Part shown: piece by piece, positions 36,196 through 45,736 of the stretch
Position numbering within the stretch: position 1 is the first letter of the stretch
Layout: each line of letters begins with the position of its first letter
Origin: Chlorobium sp.
Lineage (GTDB): Bacteria; Bacteroidota; Chlorobiia; Chlorobiales; Chlorobiaceae
NCBI GenBank assembly: GCA_028277225.1
Contig: JANQHB010000053.1
Span: forward strand, 1-64,000
Direction: 5' to 3'
DNA length: 64,000 nucleotides
Program-made: the position numbers and the translations under genes
Notes under the pieces: model-generated
What the model saw: only the letters and a program-made list of their open reading frames with translations
The model's database searches: none
Told to the model about the DNA's origin: nothing

Positions 36196-37884
36196 ATGAG
36201 ATCAGACATAATCAAAAAAGGCTATCAGAAAGCTCCGCACAGAAGCCTGCTGAAAGCTACAGGAACAGTTACATCCAAGGAAGATTTCAACAAACCGTTT
36301 ATCGGCATCTGCAATTCGTTCAATGAACTCATTCCGGGTCATACACACCTGCAGAAATTCGGCCGCCTCGCCAGTGAAGAAATAAAAAAGGCCGGGGGCG
36401 TTCCTTTTGAGTTCAATACAATCGGCGTCTGTGACGGTATCGCGATGGGGCATATAGGTATGCGTTACTCACTTGCCAGCAGGGAACTGATTGCCGACAG
36501 TGTCGAAACGGTTACAGAAGCCCATCGCCTCGACGGCCTTGTATGCATCCCGAACTGCGACAAGATAACGCCCGGCATGATGATGGCTGCTGTACGACTG
36601 AACATCCCTGTCATTTTCGTCTCCGGAGGTCCCATGAAAAAAGGGTGTACTCCTTCCGGGCAGACGGTTGATCTTATATCGGTTTTCGAGGGTGTCGGAC
36701 GCCACAGCACCGGCGAAATCAGCGAAAACGAGCTTGAAGTCCTCGAAAATAATGCCTGCCCGACCTGCGGTTCATGCTCTGGAATGTTTACGGCCAACTC
36801 AATGAACTGTCTGTGTGAAGCGCTGGGTTTTGCCCTGCCGGGAAACGGAACGGTTCCGGCTGTCGATCCCCGAAGAGAAGAACTGGTAAGAGAGGCATCG
36901 AGACGGATCATCGACCTGGTTCATACCGATCTCAAACCTCGCGACATTCTTTCCAGGGAGTCACTTCTGAACGCATTCGCACTTGATTTTGCGATGGGCG
37001 GCAGCACCAATACGATCCTGCATACACTTGCCATCGCAAACGAGGCCGAGATGTGTTTTGATCTGGCAGAGCTCAATGAGCTTTCGTCGAAAACACCATA
37101 CATCTGCAAGGTCAGTCCGGCCACCGATGACGTGCATATCGAAGACGTCGACCGGGCAGGCGGTGTATCGGCAATCCTCGGTGAACTCTCGAAAATCGAT
37201 GCTCTTCTCGATCTGTCGAGGCCGACAGTAACCGGCCGGACACTAGGGAACAATATTGAATCCGCAAGGGTACATGATGCGGCAGTAATTCACCCTGTCG
37301 AGTCGCCTTACTCCTTTTCCGGAGGACTGGCTGTGCTCCATGGCAACCTCGCCCCCGAAGGGGCTGTCGTAAAAACAGCCGCTGTCAGTGAAGCAATGAT
37401 GTCTCACACCGGCCCGGCCAAGGTTTTCGAATGTCAGGACGATGCTATAGAAGGCATTATGGACGGCAAAATCGTTGCCGGCGACGTCGTGGTCATCCGA
37501 TACGAAGGCCCGAAAGGAGGCCCGGGAATGCCCGAAATGCTCTCCCCTACAAGTGCCATTATGGGACGAGGGCTTGGTGACAGTGTCGCGCTCATTACCG
37601 ACGGACGTTTTTCCGGTGGTTCCAGGGGCGCCTGCGTTGGTCACGTTTCTCCTGAAGCAGCCGAGAAAGGCCCGATTGCCGCGATCAGAAACGGTGACAT
37701 GATTACTATCGACCTGAACAACAGAATACTATCGGTCGATCTTCCGGAAGAAACGATTCAGAAAAGGCTTGCCGAAGTCCCCGTTTTCGTTCCGAAGATC
37801 AGTAAAGGCTATCTGGCACGCTATTCGCACATGGTAACATCGGCAAGTACAGGTGCAATATTACAAAACCCTGAATGTCAATAA
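36196..37884 (+). CDS. ilvD: Dihydroxy-acid dehydratase
   Basis: 562 residues, full length. Iron-sulfur cysteines in CNSFNELIPGHTHL, CIPNCDKITPGMM and CPTCGSCSGMFTANSMNC, plus GGSTNTILH and DGRFSGGSRGACVGHVSPEA. It dehydrates dihydroxy-isovalerate and dihydroxy-methylvalerate in valine and isoleucine synthesis. First gene of a nine-gene plus-strand cluster; ilvB follows after 16 bp. Confidence 0.97.
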   Translation: MRSDIIKKGYQKAPHRSLLKATGTVTSKEDFNKPFIGICNSFNELIPGHTHLQKFGRLASEEIKKAGGVPFEFNTIGVCDGIAMGHIGMRYSLASRELIADSVETVTEAHRLDGLVCIPNCDKITPGMMMAAVRLNIPVIFVSGGPMKKGCTPSGQTVDLISVFEGVGRHSTGEISENELEVLENNACPTCGSCSGMFTANSMNCLCEALGFALPGNGTVPAVDPRREELVREASRRIIDLVHTDLKPRDILSRESLLNAFALDFAMGGSTNTILHTLAIANEAEMCFDLAELNELSSKTPYICKVSPATDDVHIEDVDRAGGVSAILGELSKIDALLDLSRPTVTGRTLGNNIESARVHDAAVIHPVESPYSFSGGLAVLHGNLAPEGAVVKTAAVSEAMMSHTGPAKVFECQDDAIEGIMDGKIVAGDVVVIRYEGPKGGPGMPEMLSPTSAIMGRGLGDSVALITDGRFSGGSRGACVGHVSPEAAEKGPIAAIRNGDMITIDLNNRILSVDLPEETIQKRLAEVPVFVPKISKGYLARYSHMVTSASTGAILQNPECQ

Positions 37885-37900
37885 AAAACATCGATAACTC

Positions 37901-39622
37901 ATGCATACAACCGGCAAAAAAATGAAAGGCTCGGAAATATTCTTTGAATGTCTGCGCCGGGAACATGTCGACTATATTTTCGGCTACCCTGGGGGGGCTC
38001 TCCTGAAAGTTTACGAGACACTCCACGACGTCAAGGATATCAAGCATATCCTGGTCCGCCATGAACAGGGCGCGGCTCATATGGCCGAAGGCTATGCCAG
38101 GGCAACCGGTAAGCCGGGTGTTGTCCTTGTCACCTCGGGACCCGGAGCGACCAATACGGTCACCGGCATCTCGAACGCCCATATGGATTCTTCACCCCTT
38201 GTCGTTTTCACAGGTCAGGTTCCCAGCAGCCTCATCGGCAACGATGCATTCCAGGAAGCCGATATCGTCGGGATAACCAGGCCGATAACGAAACACAATT
38301 TTCTGATCAAAGACATCAAGGAACTGGCTATAACCATAAGAAAAGCATTTTTCCTTGCCACACAGGGCAGGCCCGGACCGGTTCTGGTCGATCTTCCCAA
38401 AGACGTCATGAACTCCGAATGCGTTTTCCACTGGCCTGAAAACATAGAAATCCGCGGATTCAAGCCGACCGTCAAGGGACATGAAAACCAGATCAAAAAA
38501 GCTGCGAAAATGATCGCAAAAGCAAAGCGCCCCCTTCTGTATGTCGGTGGCGGCGTTATCGCATCGGGTGCGTCCGATGCGCTCAGAAAACTTGCGATCG
38601 AACAGAACATACCGGTCACCATGACGCTGCAGGGCCTGGGGGCATTTCCCGGCAATCACCCCCTGTCGATGGGCATGCTCGGTATGCACGGCACGTTCTG
38701 GGCAAACCAGGCTGTCAACCAGTGCGACCTCCTGATTTCGGTCGGTGCACGATTCGACGACAGGGTCACAGGCAAGATCGATACGTTCGCAACCCATGCA
38801 TATAAGATTCATAACGACATCGACCCGACAAACATCGACAAGAACATCAAGGTCAACCTTCCTGTTGTCGGCGACTCCAGGCACTTTCTCGAAGAGGTTG
38901 TCAGGGAATTGCCTGAAAAATCTGAAGACCGTCAGCCATGGCTCGATGACATAGAAAAATGGCGCAAGGAGTGCCCGCTTGTTTTTTCAGTCGATGAAAC
39001 CTCGCTCAAAACCGAGCTTGTCATCGACGAAGCGTCAAAACAAACAGGAGGCGATGCTGTCGTCGTCACCGATGTCGGCCAGCATCAGATGTGGACCGCA
39101 CAGTATTTCAAGTTTATCAATCCCCGCTCGATCATTACCAGCGGCGGTCTCGGCACGATGGGATACGGTCTTCCTGCCGCGCTGGGAGCAGCTTTCGGCA
39201 TCCATGACAAACCGGTCATTCTGTTTTGCGGCGACGGCGGCTTCATGATGAACATCCAGGAGCTGGTCACGGCAGTCTATTACAAGCTGCCTGTAAAAAT
39301 ATTCCTGATCAACAACAGCTTCCTCGGAATGGTACGGCAATGGCAGGAACTCTTCCACGAAGAAAAATATACATTTACCGATCTGGAAAAGAGCAATCCG
39401 GATTTTGTCCGTGTTGCAGAAGCATTCGGCGTCAAGGCGCTCAAAGCGACAAATCCCGCCGAGGCAAAGACTGCCATAGCCGAAGCCCTCGCCTATAACG
39501 ACGGCCCGATCCTGGTGGACTTCAAAGTCGTAAAAAAAGATATGGTCTTTCCCATGGTCCCGGCAGGAGCGTCCATCTCCGAAATGCTCCTTGAAAGGCT
39601 GAACCCTAAAACAATGGTCTAA
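37901..39622 (+). CDS. ilvB: Acetolactate synthase, large (catalytic) subunit
   Basis: 573 residues. The catalytic Glu lies in RHEQGAAHMAEGYARATG, the FAD/mid domain follows, and the thiamine diphosphate motif is GDGGFMMNIQELVTAVYYKL. It makes acetolactate and acetohydroxybutyrate from pyruvate and 2-oxobutyrate. It is followed after 8 bp by the regulatory subunit. An ATG at 37922 is an alternative start. Confidence 0.97.
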   Translation: MHTTGKKMKGSEIFFECLRREHVDYIFGYPGGALLKVYETLHDVKDIKHILVRHEQGAAHMAEGYARATGKPGVVLVTSGPGATNTVTGISNAHMDSSPLVVFTGQVPSSLIGNDAFQEADIVGITRPITKHNFLIKDIKELAITIRKAFFLATQGRPGPVLVDLPKDVMNSECVFHWPENIEIRGFKPTVKGHENQIKKAAKMIAKAKRPLLYVGGGVIASGASDALRKLAIEQNIPVTMTLQGLGAFPGNHPLSMGMLGMHGTFWANQAVNQCDLLISVGARFDDRVTGKIDTFATHAYKIHNDIDPTNIDKNIKVNLPVVGDSRHFLEEVVRELPEKSEDRQPWLDDIEKWRKECPLVFSVDETSLKTELVIDEASKQTGGDAVVVTDVGQHQMWTAQYFKFINPRSIITSGGLGTMGYGLPAALGAAFGIHDKPVILFCGDGGFMMNIQELVTAVYYKLPVKIFLINNSFLGMVRQWQELFHEEKYTFTDLEKSNPDFVRVAEAFGVKALKATNPAEAKTAIAEALAYNDGPILVDFKVVKKDMVFPMVPAGASISEMLLERLNPKTMV

Positions 39623-39630
39623 GAGAAGCT

Positions 39631-40110
39631 ATGAAACACATCATATCCGTTCTTGTCGAAAATAAGTTCGGCACGCTCAACAGGGTCGCTGCGATGTTCA
39701 GCGCAAGGGGCTTCAACCTCGAGAGCATTTCCATCGGAGAAACCGAGGATAATGAAATCTCACGGATGACAATTATCACCCGTGGCGACGATCATATCAT
39801 CAGCCAGATCCTCAAACAGCTCAACCGACTGGTGGATACCCTGAAGGTTGTCGACCTGACACACAAGCCTCATGTGTCCAGAGAACTCCTTCTGATCACA
39901 CTGAACCTTGGTAAACAGACGCAGCAGCAGATTTTCAGCCTTATCGACGTTTTTAAGGGCAAAGTCGTGGATATCAAGCAAAAATCCATTACTATTGAGG
40001 TCGTCGGATCGCCTGACAAAATCGATACAACCATTGACATGTTCAGGCCTCTCGGCATTAAAGAAATTGCCCGCTCCGGTACGGTGGCTATGAACCGTGG
40101 CGAGGCCTGA
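39631..40110 (+). CDS. ilvN: Acetolactate synthase, small (regulatory) subunit
   Basis: 159 residues. It opens with the ACT domain MKHIISVLVENKFGTLNRVA and GLFSARGFNLES-like FSARGFNLESISIGETED, then a C-terminal domain HVSRELLLITLNL. It gives valine feedback control to IlvB. The 8-bp spacing to ilvB ensures matched expression. Confidence 0.95.
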   Translation: MKHIISVLVENKFGTLNRVAAMFSARGFNLESISIGETEDNEISRMTIITRGDDHIISQILKQLNRLVDTLKVVDLTHKPHVSRELLLITLNLGKQTQQQIFSLIDVFKGKVVDIKQKSITIEVVGSPDKIDTTIDMFRPLGIKEIARSGTVAMNRGEA

Positions 40111-40148
40111 CTTTTTTATTCCTGCAACATCAAACACAGAAAACTCAT

Positions 40149-41141
40149 ATGAACGTCTACTACGAACAGGATACCGATCTGAAATTCCTCCAGGGAAAGA
40201 ACATTGCCGTACTCGGTTACGGAAGCCAGGGACATGCACACGCCCTGAACCTCAAGGAAAGCGGACTCAACGTCTGCGTCGGTCTGAGATCCGACAGTTC
40301 TTCATGTGACAAGGCAAGAGAAGACGGGCTCGAGGTCAACCCTGTAGCCGATGCGGTCAAGTGGGCCGATATCGTCATGGTTCTTCTCCCCGACCAGTAT
40401 CAGAAAAGTATTTATGATACCGAGATAGCACCGAATCTCGATGAAGGCAACACGCTGGCATTCGCTCACGGATTCAATATCCATTACGGCCAGATTGTAC
40501 CGCCGGAAACAGTCAATGTCATGATGATCGCCCCAAAAAGCCCGGGACATCTTGTCAGAAGGACATATACACAGGGGAACGGCGTTCCCTGCCTGATCGC
40601 GGTCTACCAGGACTACACTGGCGACACCAAGGAGCAGGCACTGGCATGGGCGAGGGGAATCGGCGGCACGAAAGCAGGAGTCATCGAAACAACATTCAAG
40701 GACGAAACCGAAACCGATCTTTTCGGTGAACAGGCTGTACTCTGCGGCGGCTCTGCCGAACTGATCAAGGCAGGTTTTGAAACACTGGTCGAGGGAGGCT
40801 ACCCTGCAGAACTTGCCTACTTTGAATGCATGCACGAACTCAAGCTCATAGTCGATCTCTATTACGAAGGCGGCTTGTCACGCATGAACTATTCAGTCAG
40901 CGACACTGCCGAATACGGTGGTATGACCCGGGGCCCGAGAGTCATTACGCCTGCAGTGAAGGCAGAAATGAAAAAAATACTTGAAGAAGTTCAGGACGGC
41001 AGATTTGCAAAAGAATTCATCGATGAATGCAACTCCGGCTACCCGAATATGAACAAGCTTCGCGAATCCAACGCGACGCACCCGATCGAAAAGGTCGGAG
41101 CAAAACTCCGTGAGATGATGAGCTGGCTTCTGAAAAAATAA
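40149..41141 (+). CDS. ilvC: Ketol-acid reductoisomerase
   Basis: 330 residues, class I (short) form. NADPH-binding motif LGYGSQGHAHALNLKESG near residue 24, then HGFNIHYGQIVPP, APKSPGHLVRRTY and the metal/substrate-binding DETETDLFGEQAVLCGG. It isomerises and reduces acetolactate. It ends 10 bp before leuB. Confidence 0.97.
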   Translation: MNVYYEQDTDLKFLQGKNIAVLGYGSQGHAHALNLKESGLNVCVGLRSDSSSCDKAREDGLEVNPVADAVKWADIVMVLLPDQYQKSIYDTEIAPNLDEGNTLAFAHGFNIHYGQIVPPETVNVMMIAPKSPGHLVRRTYTQGNGVPCLIAVYQDYTGDTKEQALAWARGIGGTKAGVIETTFKDETETDLFGEQAVLCGGSAELIKAGFETLVEGGYPAELAYFECMHELKLIVDLYYEGGLSRMNYSVSDTAEYGGMTRGPRVITPAVKAEMKKILEEVQDGRFAKEFIDECNSGYPNMNKLRESNATHPIEKVGAKLREMMSWLLKK

Positions 41142-41151
41142 CAAACAAGCA

Positions 41152-42213
41152 ATGATCAGGATAGTTACCATACCGGGCGATGGAATCGGACCGGAAGTTG
41201 TCGCCAGCGCCCTGCAGGTTCTTTCTGCGCTCGAAGAGAAACACGGCCTTGAAATACAAACCGAAGAGCATTTGTTCGGCGGAGCGTCATATGATGTCCA
41301 TGGCGAAATGCTTACCGATGAAACACTGGAAACCTGTAAGCAGTGTGACGCTGTTCTTCTTGGTGCTGTAGGAGGGCCGAAATGGGAAAATCTGCCTCAT
41401 GACAAAAAACCCGAGGCCGCGCTGTTGAGAATCCGCAAGGAACTCGGCCTTTTTGCCAACTTCCGCCCCGCGAAAGTCTATGACGCACTGCTGAACGCAT
41501 CGTCCCTCAAGCCCGATGTTCTTTCCGGCACCGACTTCATGGTCATCCGGGAACTCACCGGAGGCATCTACTTCGGTCAGCCGAGAGGTTATGACGAAAA
41601 CCGTGGGTGGAACACCATGGTGTATGAAAAACACGAAGTAGAAAGAATAGCGCGCCTTGCCTTTGAAACCGCGATGAAGCGCCAGAAACGGCTGACCTCG
41701 ATCGACAAGGCCAATGTGCTTGAATGCTCACAGTTCTGGAGAAACATCGTCCATGAGGTTCACAAGGATTTCCCTGAAGTCGAACTGAATGACATGTACG
41801 TTGACAATGCCGCCATGCAGGTTGTCCGGGACCCGAAACAATTCGATGTGATCGTGACTAAAAACCTGTTCGGTGACATCATCAGCGACATTTCGGGCAT
41901 GATCACCGGAAGCCTGGGGATGCTTCCTTCTGCAAGCATCGGCAGCGACCATGCCCTGTATGAACCGATCCACGGCAGCGCACCTGATATTGCCGGCCAG
42001 AACAAGGCGAATCCGATAGCGACAATCGCTTCTGTGGCCATGATGTTCGAACTCACTCTTTCGAAGCAGCACATCGCTGACGAAATATATAGTGCAATTG
42101 AAAAGGTACTCGAGTCCGGCATGCGTACAGCCGATATTGCAAATCCCGGTGACAGTATTGTCTCGACAGCAGAAATCACCGATGCCATCACGGCAAACCT
42201 GGAGGTATCGTAA
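41152..42213 (+). CDS. leuB: 3-isopropylmalate dehydrogenase
   Basis: 353 residues. Motifs: IPGDGIGPEVVASALQVL, LLGAVGGPKWENLP, RELTGGIYFGQPRG, and the NAD-binding IHGSAPDIAGQNKANPIA. It oxidises 3-isopropylmalate to 2-oxoisocaproate in leucine synthesis. The next gene (leuA) starts within or just after its end. Confidence 0.97.
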   Translation: MIRIVTIPGDGIGPEVVASALQVLSALEEKHGLEIQTEEHLFGGASYDVHGEMLTDETLETCKQCDAVLLGAVGGPKWENLPHDKKPEAALLRIRKELGLFANFRPAKVYDALLNASSLKPDVLSGTDFMVIRELTGGIYFGQPRGYDENRGWNTMVYEKHEVERIARLAFETAMKRQKRLTSIDKANVLECSQFWRNIVHEVHKDFPEVELNDMYVDNAAMQVVRDPKQFDVIVTKNLFGDIISDISGMITGSLGMLPSASIGSDHALYEPIHGSAPDIAGQNKANPIATIASVAMMFELTLSKQHIADEIYSAIEKVLESGMRTADIANPGDSIVSTAEITDAITANLEVS

Positions 42214-42232
42214 CCAATTTTCCAGTGAAGCA

Positions 42233-43801
42233 TTGAAAGAAAAGGTCCTGATATTTGACACGACGCTTCGTGACGGGGAACAGTCGCCCGGGGCATCTCT
42301 GAATCTGCAGGAAAAAGTCGAGATCGCACGGCAGCTCGAAAAACTCAATGTCGACATCATTGAAGCCGGATTTCCTGCATCTTCTCCGCTCCAGTTCGAA
42401 GCTGTGCGTCAGGTTGGGGACGAATCGGGCAAAATTGTCGCCGGACTGTGCAGAGCTGTGGAGCATGATATAAAACGTGCCTATGAAGCGCTGCAGAATG
42501 CGCAATACCCGAGGCTCCATACGTTCATCAGCACATCGGACATCCATATTATGGGCAAGTTCGGCCATGAACGCTATGGCAGAACGCTTGAAGAAAAACG
42601 AGACCGGATCATCCGTATGGCGGTCGAAGCTGTCAGCTATGCCAAATCCCTCGCAGATGATGTCGAATTCTCTGCCGAGGACGCAGGAAGAACCGATCCG
42701 GTCTACCTGGCGGAAATAATCGAGGCGGTCATTGCAGCAGGAGCAACAACTGTCAATATACCTGACACGACAGGCTATACCTGGCCATCTGAATTCGGTA
42801 AAAAAATCGCCGGACTGAAACAGCGCGTCCCCAATATTGACGACGCTATCATCAGCGTCCACTGTCACAATGATCTGGGACTTGCCGTTGCAAACACACT
42901 CAGCTCGATTGAAAATGGAGCCCGACAGGCAGAATGCTCAATCAACGGAATTGGCGAGAGAGCAGGAAATGCGTCGCTCGAAGAAACAGTCATGTCACTG
43001 GGAATAAGGGGTGACCTGCATGATTTCTATACCGATATTGTCACCGAAGAAATCTACAACACCAGCCGCATGGTATCATCGTTCACCGGCCTTATCATCC
43101 AGCCCAACAAGGCAATCGTCGGCGACAATGCATTTGCTCATGAGTCGGGCATTCACCAGGACGGCATGCTGAAAAACCGTCAGACCTATGAAGTCATGAC
43201 ACCCGAATCCGTCGGGGTTCCGCAGACAACCATCGTCCTTGGTCGCCATTCCGGCAAACACGGCCTGAAATCCAGACTGAACGCAATCGGCTACAAGGTA
43301 GCAGAAGAGGAACTGGAAAAAGTATATGAACGTTTTCTGACCGTTGCCGATAAAAAAAAGGAAATATACGACGACGATCTTCGGGTGCTGATGGGAGACG
43401 AGTTGAACAAACCGCTCGAACCCCTTGAACTCGATTATCTTCATATCAACAGCGGAACAGCATCGATCCCTACCGCTACGGTACGCATAAAGGAAAAAGG
43501 GATGATCCATGAAGAATCGTCAACAGGCGACGGGCCTGTCGACGCCTGTTTCAGGGCGATCGAACGTGCACTGGGCATAGGCTCGCTCCTCTACTCCTAC
43601 TCAGTCCGGTCGACAACTGCAGGCCGACAGGCGCTTGGAGAAGCAACCGTGAGGCTCAAGGACGAAAACAACCTCTATTCGGGACGGGGCGTTTCGACAG
43701 ATATTATCGAAGCGAGCGCCAAGGCATATCTTCAGGCACTGAGCCTGAGGCAGCAGGAGAAGGAAAACGACAATAACAAGACAATCGATAACGGGATTTA
43801 A
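42233..43801 (+). CDS. leuA: 2-isopropylmalate synthase
   Basis: 522 residues if TTG 42233 is the start, which places the family N-terminus KVLIFDTTLRDGEQSPGAS as in other LeuA proteins. ATG 42182 (539 residues, overlapping leuB by 32 nt) is the alternative; neither has a good ribosome site, though ggaggt lies at 42201-42206. Catalytic motifs: TLRDGEQ, VHCHNDLGLAVANTLSSIE and NGIGERAGNASLEE. The C-terminal LeuA dimer domain, the leucine feedback site, is present (GDGPVDACFRAIERALG). It condenses acetyl-CoA with 2-oxoisovalerate. Confidence 0.94.
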   Translation: MKEKVLIFDTTLRDGEQSPGASLNLQEKVEIARQLEKLNVDIIEAGFPASSPLQFEAVRQVGDESGKIVAGLCRAVEHDIKRAYEALQNAQYPRLHTFISTSDIHIMGKFGHERYGRTLEEKRDRIIRMAVEAVSYAKSLADDVEFSAEDAGRTDPVYLAEIIEAVIAAGATTVNIPDTTGYTWPSEFGKKIAGLKQRVPNIDDAIISVHCHNDLGLAVANTLSSIENGARQAECSINGIGERAGNASLEETVMSLGIRGDLHDFYTDIVTEEIYNTSRMVSSFTGLIIQPNKAIVGDNAFAHESGIHQDGMLKNRQTYEVMTPESVGVPQTTIVLGRHSGKHGLKSRLNAIGYKVAEEELEKVYERFLTVADKKKEIYDDDLRVLMGDELNKPLEPLELDYLHINSGTASIPTATVRIKEKGMIHEESSTGDGPVDACFRAIERALGIGSLLYSYSVRSTTAGRQALGEATVRLKDENNLYSGRGVSTDIIEASAKAYLQALSLRQQEKENDNNKTIDNGI

Positions 43802-43807
43802 CCGATC

Positions 43808-45106
43808 ATGGCACAAACGATAACTCAGAAAATCTTTGCAAGAGCTGCAAACCAAAAGTCTGTAGACGCAGGTGAAAACGTATGGCTCAATGTCGATACC
43901 CTTTTGACACATGACGTCTGCGGACCTCCGACCTTTGATATTTTCAAGGAAAAATTCGGTTCTGACGCAAGAGTATGGGACCCGGAAAAGGTCGTCGTAC
44001 TTCCGGACCATTATATCTTTACCGCCAACGAGCATGCACATCGAAACATCGACCTGCTTCGAAAATTTGCTGACGAACAGAACCTGCCCAACTACTATGA
44101 CGTAGGTACGGACCGGTACAAGGGTGTCTGTCACGTAGCTCTTGCACAGGAAGGATACAATCTGCCCGGAACGGTACTTTTCGGTACCGATTCCCATACC
44201 TGTACATCGGGAGCCTTCGGCATGTTCGGCACCGGTATAGGCAATACCGATGCGGCATTTATTCTCGGGACGGGCAAAATCTGGGAAAAGGTCCCTGAAT
44301 CGATGAAATTCATCTTTGAGGGAGAAATGCCCGACTATCTGGCTGCAAAAGATCTGATTCTGCAGATCCTCGGGGACATCGGCACTGACGGCGCGACCTA
44401 CCGGGCAATGGAATTCGACGGAACAGCAGTGTTTTCCCTGCCCATGGAGGAACGCATGACCCTGACAAACATGGCTATCGAAGCAGGCGGCATGAACGGC
44501 ATTATTGCCGCTGACGAGGTGACGGAAGCCTACGTGAAGAAGAGGAGCCAAAAACCATATCAAATCTTCAGGAGCGATCCCGATGCCGAATATCATAGCA
44601 TTTACCGCTATGCCATCGAAGATCTTGAACCGGTTGTCGCCATGCCTCACAGTCCCGATAACCGTGCTACGGTCCGCAGCGTTCAGAATACCAGGATATC
44701 AAAATCATATATCGGCTCCTGCACCGGCGGCAAACTCAGTGATTTTGTGATGGCAGCCGGTATCCTGAAAGGCAATACTGTATCGGTACCGACAAATATT
44801 GTCCCCGCGACCGTTGAAGTTGCCCGAAGCCTCGAAACGGAACTGGTCGACGGAAAACCGATCAGCAAGATACTCGAGGATGCCGGGTGCACAATAGCTG
44901 CTCCGTCCTGCGCAGCCTGCCTCGGAGGTCCGTCGGATACCTTCGGCCGGTCAGAGGACGATGATTTTGTCGTCTCGACAACAAACAGGAATTTCCCGGG
45001 CCGTATGGGAAGCAAAAAAGCCGGTGTCTGCCTGGCATCACCACTGACAGCCGCAGCTTCGGCAGTTACAGGCAAACTTACCGACCCGAGAGAATTCCTT
45101 CGATAA
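43808..45106 (+). CDS. leuC: 3-isopropylmalate dehydratase, large subunit
   Basis: 432 residues, the shorter LeuC2/homoaconitase-like form. Fe-S cysteines in SYIGSCTGGKLSDF and PSCAACLGGPSD, and FGTDSHTCTSGAFG in the aconitase fold. With LeuD it isomerises 2- to 3-isopropylmalate; in this family it may also serve the citramalate branch for isoleucine. It starts 6 bp after leuA. Confidence 0.95.
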   Translation: MAQTITQKIFARAANQKSVDAGENVWLNVDTLLTHDVCGPPTFDIFKEKFGSDARVWDPEKVVVLPDHYIFTANEHAHRNIDLLRKFADEQNLPNYYDVGTDRYKGVCHVALAQEGYNLPGTVLFGTDSHTCTSGAFGMFGTGIGNTDAAFILGTGKIWEKVPESMKFIFEGEMPDYLAAKDLILQILGDIGTDGATYRAMEFDGTAVFSLPMEERMTLTNMAIEAGGMNGIIAADEVTEAYVKKRSQKPYQIFRSDPDAEYHSIYRYAIEDLEPVVAMPHSPDNRATVRSVQNTRISKSYIGSCTGGKLSDFVMAAGILKGNTVSVPTNIVPATVEVARSLETELVDGKPISKILEDAGCTIAAPSCAACLGGPSDTFGRSEDDDFVVSTTNRNFPGRMGSKKAGVCLASPLTAAASAVTGKLTDPREFLR

Positions 45107-45133
45107 AGGCTTAAACGATCAAAAACAACTATT

Positions 45134-45697
45134 ATGGACAGCATCATACAGGGTAAGGCATATGTCCTAGGCAAAAACATCGATACCGACCAGATCATTC
45201 CGGCCGAGCATCTTGTCTACAGCCTTTCGGATCCTGAAGAAGTAAAACTGTACGGCAAGTATGCCCTTTCCGGTGTACCCCTGGCCGAAGCGGGCCTTCC
45301 CGAAGGAAACCGGCCTTTCGTTACAGAAGGAGAATTCCGGTCGGAGTATTCCATCATCATTGCCGGCTCCAATTTCGGCTGCGGGTCATCCAGGGAGCAT
45401 GCCCCGTTCTCACTCCAGGTCGCCGGAGCAAAGGCAATAATCGCCGAATCCTATGCCAGAATATTCTACCGCAACTGTGTAGACGGAGGATTTGTTATTC
45501 CTTTCGAAACATCTGAAACGCTTAATTCAAGTGTGCAGACCGGCGATGAACTGAGCATAGATCTGGAAAACAATACGATAACAAACCTGACAAGGAACAA
45601 AACATACACACTCAGGCCGCTCGGTGACGTCTACAATATCGTCAAGGCCGGCGGCATATTTGCATACGCGAAACAGGAGAACCTTATGTCATCCTGA
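45134..45697 (+). CDS. leuD: 3-isopropylmalate dehydratase, small subunit
   Basis: 187 residues, a little longer than the common 160-170 of this subfamily. The swivel-domain motifs GKNIDTDQIIPAEHL and GSNFGCGSSREHAPFSL are intact. It completes the isomerase with LeuC, 27 bp upstream. Citramalate synthase follows after 39 bp. Confidence 0.94.
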   Translation: MDSIIQGKAYVLGKNIDTDQIIPAEHLVYSLSDPEEVKLYGKYALSGVPLAEAGLPEGNRPFVTEGEFRSEYSIIIAGSNFGCGSSREHAPFSLQVAGAKAIIAESYARIFYRNCVDGGFVIPFETSETLNSSVQTGDELSIDLENNTITNLTRNKTYTLRPLGDVYNIVKAGGIFAYAKQENLMSS

Positions 45698-45736
45698 AAT
45701 GACCTGCATCAGTATGGCAGAAGAACCCGACAAGAG

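Noticed and set aside
43601..44650. Minus-strand ORF of 349 codons
   Set aside because: It is antisense to leuC and the end of leuA, both clear; Cys/His/Phe-rich composition is typical of shadow frames.
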